The position numbers were made by a program, and so were the translations under genes. The notes beneath the pieces are model-generated. The model searched no databases, was not told the DNA's origin, and was given only the letters and a program-made list of their open reading frames with translations. DNA of 32,859 nucleotides from NCBI RefSeq assembly GCF_019049245.1, contig NZ_JAGMUK010000014.1:1-32859 (forward strand). Reading direction: 5' to 3'. Shown here one piece after another: positions 7,791 through 15,600 of the stretch (position 1 is the stretch's first letter; every line of letters begins with the position of its first letter). Source of the DNA: Streptomyces sp. AC555_RSS877. GTDB taxonomy: Bacteria > Actinomycetota > Actinomycetes > Streptomycetales > Streptomycetaceae.

Positions 7791-8642
7791 TTACCCGGCG
7801 GGCAGTTGGTTCTCGCGAACAGGTGACACGGGCGCGGTGGCGGAGCAGAAGACGCAGCGGTCGCCGATGACGTCGATGCCGCACCAGTGACAGGTGTTCT
7901 GCCGTACCGAGGTGACCAGTTGGTAAAGCACCGACAGATCGGGAAGGAAGGTGCAGAACTCGATCAGCCTGCCGGTCCCCCACCACTGCGCGGACTCGGC
8001 CGGCAGCGGACTCTCGCGCAGCCCCTGTACGTTCCACGCCTTGGCCAGCGAGTCGTTGACCCAGTCGGACTGGAGCTGCCCCCTGGCCACCAGCATCGAG
8101 GTGGCGAACTCCGGGCCCGCGAGGGTGGCCCCGGGCCCCATCCGCTCGAGCTGAGGCTGCGGATGGGCGAGCACGGCGAACTGGCTGCCCGGCACCCAGG
8201 ACTTGGCGTGCGACTTCAGCCCCACCGGGACCCGGTCGAGTTTGGCCACGGAGCCGAGGAGCGCCCCGGCGTGGATGTAGTGGGTGAGCAGCCGGCCCGC
8301 CGAGGCGAGCACGCCCGGGCTCAGGTCGCAGGAGGCGAGCTGTCGCAACTGGCGTGCCAGGACGGCGAGTCCGAGTGGCGGCAGTTCGGGACGGAACAGG
8401 GCGATGCGGTCGCTCTCCAGCAGCGACCGTACGGTGTGCAGCCGCCGTTGCGTCTGCTGCGGCACCGCGTGCGAGCACACGACGATCACATGCCCGTGCT
8501 GGTCGATCAGCGACTGCAGGACCTCGAGCGACCGGTCGAGCGGCTCGGTGTCCAGGCCCGACAGGACCGCGGCGGGCATGGTCCGATCGTCCTGCGGCGG
8601 CAGCGCCATGTCGGCACTGGTCACGGCGATGGCAGTTGGCAC
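7791..8642 (-). CDS. Zinc-ribbon protein of unknown function, first gene of the Tad operon
   Basis: This is a 283-residue protein that I do not recognise as a named family. There is no signal peptide or membrane segment. The C-terminus carries a CxxC-x8-CxxC zinc-ribbon motif (CHWCGIDVIGDRCVFC). The N-terminal part (roughly 30-110) alternates hydrophobic strands and helices (HVIVVCSHAVP) as in a small alpha/beta domain. The start is a GTG at 8642 with GGGGAG a few bases upstream. It is on the same strand as the CpaB-like gene, 67 bases upstream of it, so it is probably transcribed with the Tad genes. A role in regulating or targeting the system is possible but unproven. Confidence 0.75.
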   Translation of the reverse strand: MPTAIAVTSADMALPPQDDRTMPAAVLSGLDTEPLDRSLEVLQSLIDQHGHVIVVCSHAVPQQTQRRLHTVRSLLESDRIALFRPELPPLGLAVLARQLRQLASCDLSPGVLASAGRLLTHYIHAGALLGSVAKLDRVPVGLKSHAKSWVPGSQFAVLAHPQPQLERMGPGATLAGPEFATSMLVARGQLQSDWVNDSLAKAWNVQGLRESPLPAESAQWWGTGRLIEFCTFLPDLSVLYQLVTSVRQNTCHWCGIDVIGDRCVFCSATAPVSPVRENQLPAG

Positions 8643-8729
8643 GCGCAGCTCCCCGAATCCCCATGCCTGTCGGCCCGCCCGGCCCTACCCCGGCGCACCC
8701 AGTCGACTTCACTGCGTGACTACCTGAGC

Positions 8730-8735
8730 ACTGTA
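8730..8735 (-). promoter_or_regulatory. Possible -10 element of the Tad operon promoter
   Basis: TACAGT on the minus strand fits a TAnnnT -10 box, about 88 bases upstream of the GTG of the first operon gene. A poor -35 match (TTCTCC) lies 17 bases further upstream. It sits in the 377-bp divergent region 8643-9019, which otherwise holds the chitinase promoter. This is a weak call. Confidence 0.25.
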
Positions 8736-8890
8736 TCCACGCCCCTGTGACCGGAGAACAGCGTTTCTGTGACTTCCTGGTCCTGTCGGGAGTGCAAAAG
8801 GGGGCTATTTCAGTCCAGATGGGGTGCATGTGCCACGAGATCATCTACTACGAGGGCGAGTTGACCCGGCGACAACACCCTCCCGCCCCC

Positions 8891-8930
8891 TCTCTCGACC
8901 CCTCTCGACCTCTCGCGACCTCTCGCGACC
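8891..8930 (+). repeat. Four 10-bp direct repeats upstream of the chitinase -35 box
   Basis: Four consecutive 10-base units end in GACC: TCTCTCGACC, CCTCTCGACC, TCTCGCGACC and TCTCGCGACC. They are spaced at one helical turn and finish two bases before TTGACA. The spacing suggests a phased activator or repressor array, or slippage-generated repeats. The factor is unknown. Confidence 0.8.
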
Positions 8931-8932
8931 CC

Positions 8933-8938
8933 TTGACA
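8933..8938 (+). promoter_or_regulatory. -35 box of the chitinase promoter
   Basis: A perfect TTGACA lies 81 bases upstream of the chitinase GTG. No strong -10 box follows at 17 bases; AACTTG or TTGTAC (about 8957-8964) are the nearest options. The DasR-like palindrome fills the spacer, so a bound regulator would block RNA polymerase. Confidence 0.6.
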
Positions 8939-8944
8939 GGCGAA

Positions 8945-8958
8945 TTGGTCTGGACCAA
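8945..8958 (+). promoter_or_regulatory. DasR-like operator (dre) in the chitinase promoter
   Basis: TTGGTCTGGACCAA is a palindrome with 6-bp arms (TTGGTC/GACCAA). It closely matches the known DasR-responsive element core TGGTCTAGACCA found before Streptomyces chitinase genes. DasR is a GntR-family repressor released by phosphorylated amino sugars from chitin breakdown. The site lies between the -35 and -10 positions, as expected for repression. Confidence 0.85.
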
Positions 8959-9019
8959 CTTGTACGCCAACGGTGGCCACCGTCGTCCTCTCCGTCCCTC
9001 TCCCCCACCGGAGGCCCCA

Positions 9020-10723
9020 GTGGACCCCGTACCAGGCATACCCAGACGCATCCGCCTGCTCCTTTCCGGAGCCGTCGCCGCAGCCCTCGCCCTCGCGGTG
9101 GCCGGCGCAGGCCCGGCGTCCGCCGCGGACGTCAACAACGCGAGGAACGCCGGCTTCGAGTCGGGACTGACCGGCTGGACCTGTTCCGCGGGCAGCGGTA
9201 CGACGGTCTCCGCACCGGCACACGGCGGCTCGGCCGCGCTGAAGGCGACGCCGGCCGGGCAGGACAACGCCCGGTGCACCCAGACCGTGGCGGTGAAGCC
9301 GAACTCGACGTACACGCTGAGGGCGTGGGTGCAGGGCGGGTACGCGTACCTGGGCGCGACGGGCACGGGCACGACGGACGTGTCGACATGGACGCCGGAC
9401 TCCTCGTCGTGGAAGCAGCTGTCGACGTCGTTCACGACGGGCGCGTCGACGACCGCGGTGACGGTGTACACCCACGGCTGGTACGGGCAGGCGGCGTACT
9501 TCGCGGACGACGTGTCGGTGTTCGGGCCGGACGGGGGCGGCGGCGGGGATCCGGCGCCCACGATCCCGGCGGCGCCGAGCGGTCTGTCGGTGTCGGGGAC
9601 CTCGTCCTCGTCGGTCTCCCTGTCGTGGAGCACCGTCTCGGGCGCCACCGGTTACCACGTCTACCGGAACGGCACGAAGGTGACGGCGGTGACGGGAACG
9701 TCCGCGACCGTGACAGGACTCGCCGCCTCGACGTCGTACTCCTTCCAGGTCACGGCGACCAACGCGGCGGGAGAGTCCGGGAAGTCGGCGACGGTGACGG
9801 GCACGACCACGGCGTCTCCGGGCGGCGGTGACGTCTCGCTGCCGAAGCACGCGGTGACCGGGTACTGGCAGAACTTCAACAACGGCGCGACGGTCCAGAA
9901 GCTCTCGGACGTCCAGTCCCACTACGACATCATCGCGGTGGCCTTCGCGGACGCCACGGCGACACCGGGCGCGGTGACCTTCACCCTCGACTCCGCCGGG
10001 CTGGGCGGCTACACGGTCGACCGGTTCAAGGCGGACGTGAAGGCGAAGCAGGCCGCCGGGAAGAAGGTCATCGTCTCGGTGGGCGGCGAACGGGGAGCGG
10101 TGTCGGTGAACGACTCGGCCTCCGCGACCAACTTCGCGAACTCGGTGTACGCGCTCATGCAGACGTACGGCTTCGACGGCGTCGACATCGATCTGGAGAA
10201 CGGCCTCAACGCGACGTACATGACGCAGGCGCTGCGGGCGCTGTCCGCGAAGGCGGGGCCGTCGATGATCCTGACGATGGCACCGCAGACCATCGACATG
10301 CAGTCCACGTCCAACGCGTACTTCCAGACCGCCCTGAACGTGAAGGACATCCTCACGGTCGTCAACATGCAGTACTACAACAGCGGTTCCATGCTGGGCT
10401 GCGACGGCAGGGTGTACGGCCAGGGCTCGGTGGACTTCCTGACGGCCCTGGCCTGCATCCAGCTGGAGGGCGGACTGGCTCCGTCACAGGTGGGCCTGGG
10501 AGTGCCGGCCTCACCGAGCGGCGCGGGGAGTGGATACGTGGCGCCCTCCGTGGTGAACAGCGCGCTGGACTGCCTGACGAAGGGGACGGGCTGCGGTTCC
10601 TTCAAGCCGGCTCGGACCTACCCGGAGCTTCGGGGCGCGATGACCTGGTCGACCAACTGGGACGCGGCCGCTGGGAACGCGTGGTCCAACGCGGTGGGGC
10701 CACACGTGCACGCGCTGCCGTGA
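9020..10723 (+). CDS. Secreted GH18 chitinase with CBM and FnIII domains
   Basis: This 567-residue exported enzyme would hydrolyse beta-1,4-GlcNAc links in chitin. I chose the GTG at 9020 because GGAGG lies 5 bases upstream and a Sec signal peptide follows directly (basic IPRRIR, hydrophobic core, likely cut at ASA-AD near residue 35). Domains are a carbohydrate-binding beta-sandwich (about 36-175, beginning NAGFESGLTGW, CBM4/9-like), a Gly-rich linker, one FnIII domain (about 180-265), and a GH18 barrel (about 275-567). The catalytic DxxDxDxE motif is FDGVDIDLE, with Asp386, Asp389, Asp391 and the acid Glu393 all present. It is a single gene under a DasR-like operator, so expression is expected to be induced by chitin products. 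Confidence 0.95.
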   Translation: MDPVPGIPRRIRLLLSGAVAAALALAVAGAGPASAADVNNARNAGFESGLTGWTCSAGSGTTVSAPAHGGSAALKATPAGQDNARCTQTVAVKPNSTYTLRAWVQGGYAYLGATGTGTTDVSTWTPDSSSWKQLSTSFTTGASTTAVTVYTHGWYGQAAYFADDVSVFGPDGGGGGDPAPTIPAAPSGLSVSGTSSSSVSLSWSTVSGATGYHVYRNGTKVTAVTGTSATVTGLAASTSYSFQVTATNAAGESGKSATVTGTTTASPGGGDVSLPKHAVTGYWQNFNNGATVQKLSDVQSHYDIIAVAFADATATPGAVTFTLDSAGLGGYTVDRFKADVKAKQAAGKKVIVSVGGERGAVSVNDSASATNFANSVYALMQTYGFDGVDIDLENGLNATYMTQALRALSAKAGPSMILTMAPQTIDMQSTSNAYFQTALNVKDILTVVNMQYYNSGSMLGCDGRVYGQGSVDFLTALACIQLEGGLAPSQVGLGVPASPSGAGSGYVAPSVVNSALDCLTKGTGCGSFKPARTYPELRGAMTWSTNWDAAAGNAWSNAVGPHVHALP

Positions 10724-10750
10724 CCGACCGCTTCCGAGCGGGAGCCCTGG

Positions 10751-10782
10751 GGCCGGGCGGTGCTGCGTGCTACCGGCCGGCC
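10751..10782. terminator. Hairpin between convergent chitinase and membrane-protein genes
   Basis: GGCCGGGCGGT (10751-10761) pairs with ACCGGCCGGCC (10772-10782) with one mismatch and a 10-base loop. An outer pair GACCGACC (10722-10729) and GGTCGGTC (10791-10798) encloses it. It lies just after the chitinase stop and before the end of the opposing gene, so it could serve both. There is no T run, which is usual in this GC range. Confidence 0.55.
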
Positions 10783-10846
10783 CTGGGGCGGGTCGGTCGG
10801 GTCGACGTCTACTCGGCCTCAGCCTCGGACGCAGACTGTTCGGGAT

Positions 10847-11212
10847 TCAGGCCGTGCGTCGATCCCTGGAGACCAGCCACTGCCAACGCCGGCGCTCCGT
10901 GACGAGGCTCGCGGCGACGAGGAGGGACACGAGGACCGCTGCGACGACCGGCCACACCACCCACGCGGAGATCACGGCCGCGGCGAACTGAAGCACCACG
11001 AACAGGATCGTGACCGGACCCGGGACCGGGACGATCACCTGCGCCTTGTCCCCCGGCGTGGAAAAGACGGTCGGAAGCCCGATCAGCACCACCACCGCCA
11101 ACACGGCAAGCACCGACGAGTACGCGGCCAAGGCCCACGGTGTGGCCACCCAGGCAACAAGCTCCGAGACGAAGCGCAGGGCGGACGCGGCGCGGTCGTC
11201 CGGTCGTTCCAC
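10847..11212 (-). CDS. Small membrane protein resembling the YrdB/DUF2568 family
   Basis: This 121-residue protein has four hydrophobic segments: ALRFVSELVAWVATPWALA, VLAVLAVVVLIGLP, VTILFVVLQFAAAVISAWVV and VAAVLVSLLVAASLV. It has a short cytoplasmic N-terminus and a basic C-terminus. The order and spacing resemble YrdB/DUF2568-like proteins, whose function is unknown. The GTG start at 11212 is chosen because GAGGGGGCGAAC precedes it; the frame is open to 11296 without a better ribosome site. It is transcribed toward the chitinase gene and away from the SseB-like gene. Confidence 0.7.
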   Translation of the reverse strand: MERPDDRAASALRFVSELVAWVATPWALAAYSSVLAVLAVVVLIGLPTVFSTPGDKAQVIVPVPGPVTILFVVLQFAAAVISAWVVWPVVAAVLVSLLVAASLVTERRRWQWLVSRDRRTA

Positions 11213-11277
11213 GTTCGCCCCCTCAAGGCTGCGTCGGCCATCAACGGGGGAGCTTACGACGCACAACAGCCGTTGCA

Positions 11278-11312
11278 CTGCTGGACGGCTCCTCAACTAC
11301 CTCGTCCAGCAG
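11278..11312. repeat. Perfect 10-bp inverted repeat in a divergent intergenic region
   Basis: CTGCTGGACG (11278-11287) and CGTCCAGCAG (11303-11312) are exact reverse complements separated by 15 bases. The element lies in the 207-bp region between the divergent membrane-protein and SseB-like genes. It could be an operator for a dimeric regulator (arm centres 25 bases apart) or an RNA hairpin. It matches no operator I can name. Confidence 0.6.
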
Positions 11313-11419
11313 CCAAGTTAAGCGTCTCCGCCACACCCGTGGCCGACAACCGGCCATCCTGATCACTCGTCCGTGTGTCCGCGTTGCGACGCGCAAGATA
11401 CGGGTGTGATGATCCCGGC

Positions 11420-12016
11420 GTGGCGGATCCAGGGGGAAGCGACGCGGCAGCCAGGCAGGTACCCAGATCCCGCCTGTCCGACTACGTCGAGATGACACCG
11501 CCGGATGCAAGATGCGCGGGTCGCACGGAAGCAGATCCCCCGCAGGCGGACCGATCGAGGCTGTTACCAACCCCCGACAAGCCCTTGGGTCAGCCCATTG
11601 GCGATGCCGCCACCCCGGTATCCGAGGGCGAAGCAGCCCGCGGGCGCCGCCGGTTCGCCGCACTGCTCGGCGAGTTTCGCCGTACCCCTGTGCTCCTCCC
11701 GGTCGCCGAAGACGAGTCTCCGCTGACCGGGGACTACGCCGGAATTCGTTGGATCTACGCCTTCTCCGATGAATCGGCGCTGGCTCGGTTCGCCATTGCG
11801 AGAGGTGACGGTTCCCAGGAGTGGGCGTACCGCCGGGTTCTGGGCGCGCGGTTGCTTGATGTGGCTGTCCCGGCGGTGGGTGTCCCGTGCGGGGTGGCGC
11901 TGGATGTGGGGAGTGAGGACGAGGGCGTGCTGTTCCCGCCCGTTGTGGGGGTCGTGCCGGACGCGGTGGCTGTGGATGCGGGGCCGTCGGAGATGGACGA
12001 GAGGGGTTCGCGGTGA
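11420..12016 (+). CDS. SseB-like protein, first gene of the T7SS/Rhs cassette
   Basis: The protein has about 198 residues if translated from the GTG at 11420. The conserved part is residues 70-190: RRRFAALLGEFRRTPVLLPV, then a strand-rich segment with IRWIYAFSDESALARFAI, ending VVPDAVAVDA. This matches the SseB N-terminal-like domain common beside actinobacterial secreted-toxin genes. The first 60 residues are low-complexity and no start has a convincing ribosome site, so the N-terminus is uncertain. If the start lies upstream of 11564, the gene contains a TTA leucine codon at 11564-11566. The stop overlaps the start of the next gene by 4 bases (GTGA), indicating translational coupling. SseB-like proteins may act as chaperones or adaptors; that role is inferred. 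Confidence 0.75.
   Translation: MADPGGSDAAARQVPRSRLSDYVEMTPPDARCAGRTEADPPQADRSRLLPTPDKPLGQPIGDAATPVSEGEAARGRRRFAALLGEFRRTPVLLPVAEDESPLTGDYAGIRWIYAFSDESALARFAIARGDGSQEWAYRRVLGARLLDVAVPAVGVPCGVALDVGSEDEGVLFPPVVGVVPDAVAVDAGPSEMDERGSR
11564..11566 (+). promoter_or_regulatory. TTA (bldA) codon in the SseB-like gene, if the upstream start is used
   Basis: In the frame of the SseB-like protein the Leu-Leu pair before PTPDKPLG is CTG TTA. TTA is read by the bldA tRNA in Streptomyces and is rare. Its relevance depends on translation beginning upstream of this point. Confidence 0.45.
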
Positions 12017-12627
12017 GCGGGGGCGCAGGTGGGACGGGGGGCGGCGGCAAGGATCTGCAGGCCGTCGGGCTCGGTGAGATCGCCAAAGGCATCACGCTGA
12101 CGTTGGAGGAGCTGAGGGAACTCGGTATCGACAGTCTTGCCGGTGTGGGCCGGGGTTTTTCCGAACTGCGCTTGTCTGGAGTGAAGTTGGGGCATGGCGA
12201 GGTGGCGTCGGCTTTCGAGTCGTTCTGCGAGCGCTGGGAGTGGGGTGTGCGGGCGCTGGTCGCGGAGGGGAACGACTTCGCGGAGGGGGTGGGTCTTTCG
12301 GCGGGGACGTACTACGAGACGGATCAGTACGTCGAGGGTGCGATGAAGATCGTCGCCAACTCGGCGACGGGCAATCCGTACGCCTCCGAGGACGACGTCA
12401 CGCGGATGAGCTGGCAGGAGCTGAACGAGAACACCGCGCTCGCGAATCCCGACTACAGCGCGGAGTCCTTCGGCCAGGCGTGGGAGAACAGTGAGCAGGG
12501 CTGGAAGGACGCCGGTCGGGACGTGATGACCTCGTCCCCGGTCGCCCCGCTGGGGCTGGGCCCGGAGAACCCCGAGGGTCAGGCCGGCGCAGGGGAGCAG
12601 AACCGGCAGGGCGGAAACGTCGGCTGA
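12013..12627 (+). CDS. WXG100-like partner protein upstream of the Rhs toxin
   Basis: This 204-residue, mostly helical protein begins with a Gly-rich stretch (SGGAGGTGGGGKD). A helical region follows with spaced aromatic and hydrophobic residues (VASAFESFCERWEWGVRALV), then a second helical region with the motifs TYYETDQYVEGAMK and NPDYSAESFGQAW. Context and length suggest a WXG100/ESX-like carrier or chaperone that pairs with the N-terminal domain of the next protein; I do not see a classic W-x-G hairpin. It starts at a GTG inside the stop of the SseB-like gene, and its TGA shares one base with the ATG of the Rhs gene. All three are therefore likely to be made in fixed ratio. Confidence 0.75.
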   Translation: MSGGAGGTGGGGKDLQAVGLGEIAKGITLTLEELRELGIDSLAGVGRGFSELRLSGVKLGHGEVASAFESFCERWEWGVRALVAEGNDFAEGVGLSAGTYYETDQYVEGAMKIVANSATGNPYASEDDVTRMSWQELNENTALANPDYSAESFGQAWENSEQGWKDAGRDVMTSSPVAPLGLGPENPEGQAGAGEQNRQGGNVG

Positions 12628-15600
12628 TGGGGATCGGGGACCTCGCCAACTCCGCTGTGGGCAAGCTGGAGGACGGCCTCGACGCGGGCAAGAAGCTTGT
12701 CGGCGAGGGCGTCGACAAGGGTGCGAACGCTGTCAGTGACCGTCTGGACGACATGGGCGTCCACGGTTGGGCCGACACGGTCGATGCGGCCGGTGACAGC
12801 ATCGCTTCCGACTTGGGGGCCACCCCGGACGAGGCGCAGCTCGGCCGGACGGATCAGCCCACGCAGCTGATCCATGGTGATCCGGCCGACATCAGGAAGA
12901 CGGCCGGCCATCTGAAGGACTTCCGTACCGCCTTCGACGCCGTGGGCCAGGGCATGCGCAAGCTGGACTCCTCGACGTGGAGGGGCGAGGCCGCCGAGGC
13001 CTTCCGTGAGAAGTTCGCCATGCATCCGGTCAAGTGGCTGCACGCGGCGGACGCCTGCGACAAGGCGGCCAGGGCCCTGACGGCGTATGCGGACACCGTC
13101 GAGTGGGCGCAGGGCCAAGCCCGGGACGCCATCAACCTCTACAACGCGGGCAAGGACGCCGATGACAAGGCCGCCGTCGCACGCGCCAAGGAGATCCTCG
13201 GCGAGGCCCGCCGCCAGCGCAACGACGCCGCCGTCACTGCCGGGTCATCCGTCCGCGCCGCCCTGGCTCACGCGCCCGCCGAGCCGCCGCCGCTCGACCG
13301 TCTGAAGTCCGACTGGGACGACGGGCTCGGCGCGGCCCAGACCGAGCTGACCCATTTCGTGGGTGGTGTGGCCAAGGGCACCGCGGGCCTGATCAACTTC
13401 GGCCGCGGCCTGAACCCGATAGACCCGTACAACCTCACCCACCCGGCCGCCTTCGCCCAGAACGTCAGCATGACGCTGTCGGGCCTCATCTCCACGGCCG
13501 CGCATCCGGAACGCGCGGTGAAGACGGCCTGGGAGGACTTCAAGAAGGACCCACTGGAGTTCGGCGGCCGACTGCTGCCCGAAGCGATCGGCACCAAGGG
13601 GACGGGGCTGGGGCGGGGCGGGCTGCGGACCACGGTCAGGGAGGGACTGGACGAGGCAGCGGAACGGGCAGCGCGCAATGACGCGAAAGGGGTCCCCGAC
13701 AATTCCGCAACGGACACCGCGAGAACCCGCCCCGAAGAGCACGACACTGCCAATCCCCGCGAACAGGTCCGGAAAGACCCCACGGACCCGGTGGACCTCA
13801 CCACCGGGAAGATGTACCTGCCGCAGACAGATCTGACGCTGCCGGGTGCTCTCCCCCTGGTCTTCACACGCCGCGTGGAATCGGGTTGCCACCACGGCCG
13901 CTGGTTCGGCCCGTCCTGGATCTCGACGCTCGACCAGCGCCTCGAAATCGACTCCGAGGGCGTCGTCCTCGTCACCGGGGACGGGCTGCTCCTCGCCTAC
14001 CCGCACCCGGCGCCCGGCCTGCCCACGCTCCCCAGCCACGGCCCCCGCCTGCCGCTGGACCGCGAAGACGGCGGCTACACGGTCACCGACCCGCAGACGC
14101 GCCGCGTGTGGCACTTCGCCGACCGCGGTGACGACCTCGCGGTCCTGGAACAGATCGACGACCGCAACGGCAACTGGATCACCTTCGAGTACGACGCCGA
14201 GGGCACCCCACTCGGGATCGTCTCAAGCGCCGGCTACGACGTACGCGTCTCCACAGATGCGGGCAGGGTCACGGCCCTCCGCCTCTCGGGGGCCGACCAG
14301 GTACTGATGCGCTACGGCTACACCGACGGCAACCTGACCGACGTCGTCAACTCCTCGGGTCTTCCGCTGCGCTTCACGTACGACGAGTCCGGCCGCGTCA
14401 CCTCCTGGACGGACACCAACAACCGCACCTACACGTACGAGTACGACGACCAGGACCGCTGCATCGCCGAGGGCGGCACACACGGGCACATGGCCCTGCG
14501 CCTCTCCTACGGCGAGAGGGACCCGGACACCGGCCTGCGCGTCACCACCGCGACCACTGGCGAAGGCCGCACTCGCCGCTACTTCGTCAACGACGCCTGC
14601 CAAGTAGTGGCAGAGACCGACCCGCTGGGCGGGGTGACCCGCTTCGAACGCGACCGCTACAACCGCCTGCTGTCCCGAACCGACCCACTTGGCCACCGGA
14701 CCACGTTTCGCTACGACGAGACAGGCAACCTCCTCGCACTGACTCGCCCCGACGGACGCCAGGCGACGGCCGAGTACAACGAGCTCGGCCTGCCGGTGAA
14801 GGTGACCAGGCCGGACGGCACGATCGTCCGCCAGACGTACGACGAACGCGGCAACCGCACGTCGACAATCACCCCCTCCGGCCAGACCACCTGGTTCACC
14901 TACAACGAGGCAGGCCACCTGACCTCGGCGACCGACCCACTGGGCCACACGACAACCGTCGTATGCGACCGCGCAGGCCTCCCCCTCCAGATCACGAACC
15001 CACTCGGCGCGGTCACACGCTACGAACGCGACGCCTTCGGCCGCCCCGTCGCGATCACGGACCCGACAGGCGCGGTGACCCGCCTGGAGTGGACGACCGA
15101 AGGCCACCTGTCCCGCCGCAGCGCACCGAACGGCACGACCGAGACCTGGACGTACGACGGCGAGGGCAACTGCACCAGCCACACGGACGCGATGGGCGCA
15201 GTCTCGACCTTCGAGTACACCCACTTCGACCTCCTCACGGCCCGCACCGGCCCGGACGGCGTGCGCTACGAGTTCGACCACGACCTGGAACTGCGGCTGA
15301 CGAAGGTCACCAACCCGCAGGGCCTGACCTGGACGTACGACTACGACGCGGCCGGACGCCTGGTCACGGAGACGGACTTCGACGACCGCACACTCACCTA
15401 CACGTACGACGCGGCAGACCGCCTGGCCTCCCGCGCGAACGCACTCGGCGAGGTGACGGCCTTCGAGCGCGACGAGCTGAGCCGGGTAGTGCGCAAAAAC
15501 GCGGCCGGCCAGGTGACGACGTACGCGTACGACATGACCGACCAACTCGCCCGGGCGACGGGCCCGGACGGCACCACGCTGACGCTACTGCGGGACCGCT

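Noticed and set aside
5819..7870. A 683-residue plus-strand open frame opposite the TadZ and CpaB genes
   Set aside because: It is an antisense shadow. The minus-strand proteins carry a P-loop and a SAF domain.
8715..8730. A BldD-type palindrome (TCAC-N3-GTGA) upstream of the Tad operon
   Set aside because: The half-site spacing is 3 bases, not the 5 expected for the BldD consensus.
8747..9019. N-terminal extension of the chitinase by 91 residues
   Set aside because: The extension would bury the signal peptide and run through the promoter and DasR-like site. GGAGG before the GTG at 9020 marks the real start.
11241..12095. Long minus-strand open frame opposite the SseB-like gene
   Set aside because: It is Pro/Arg-rich low-complexity translation opposite a gene coupled to its neighbours, so it is a shadow.
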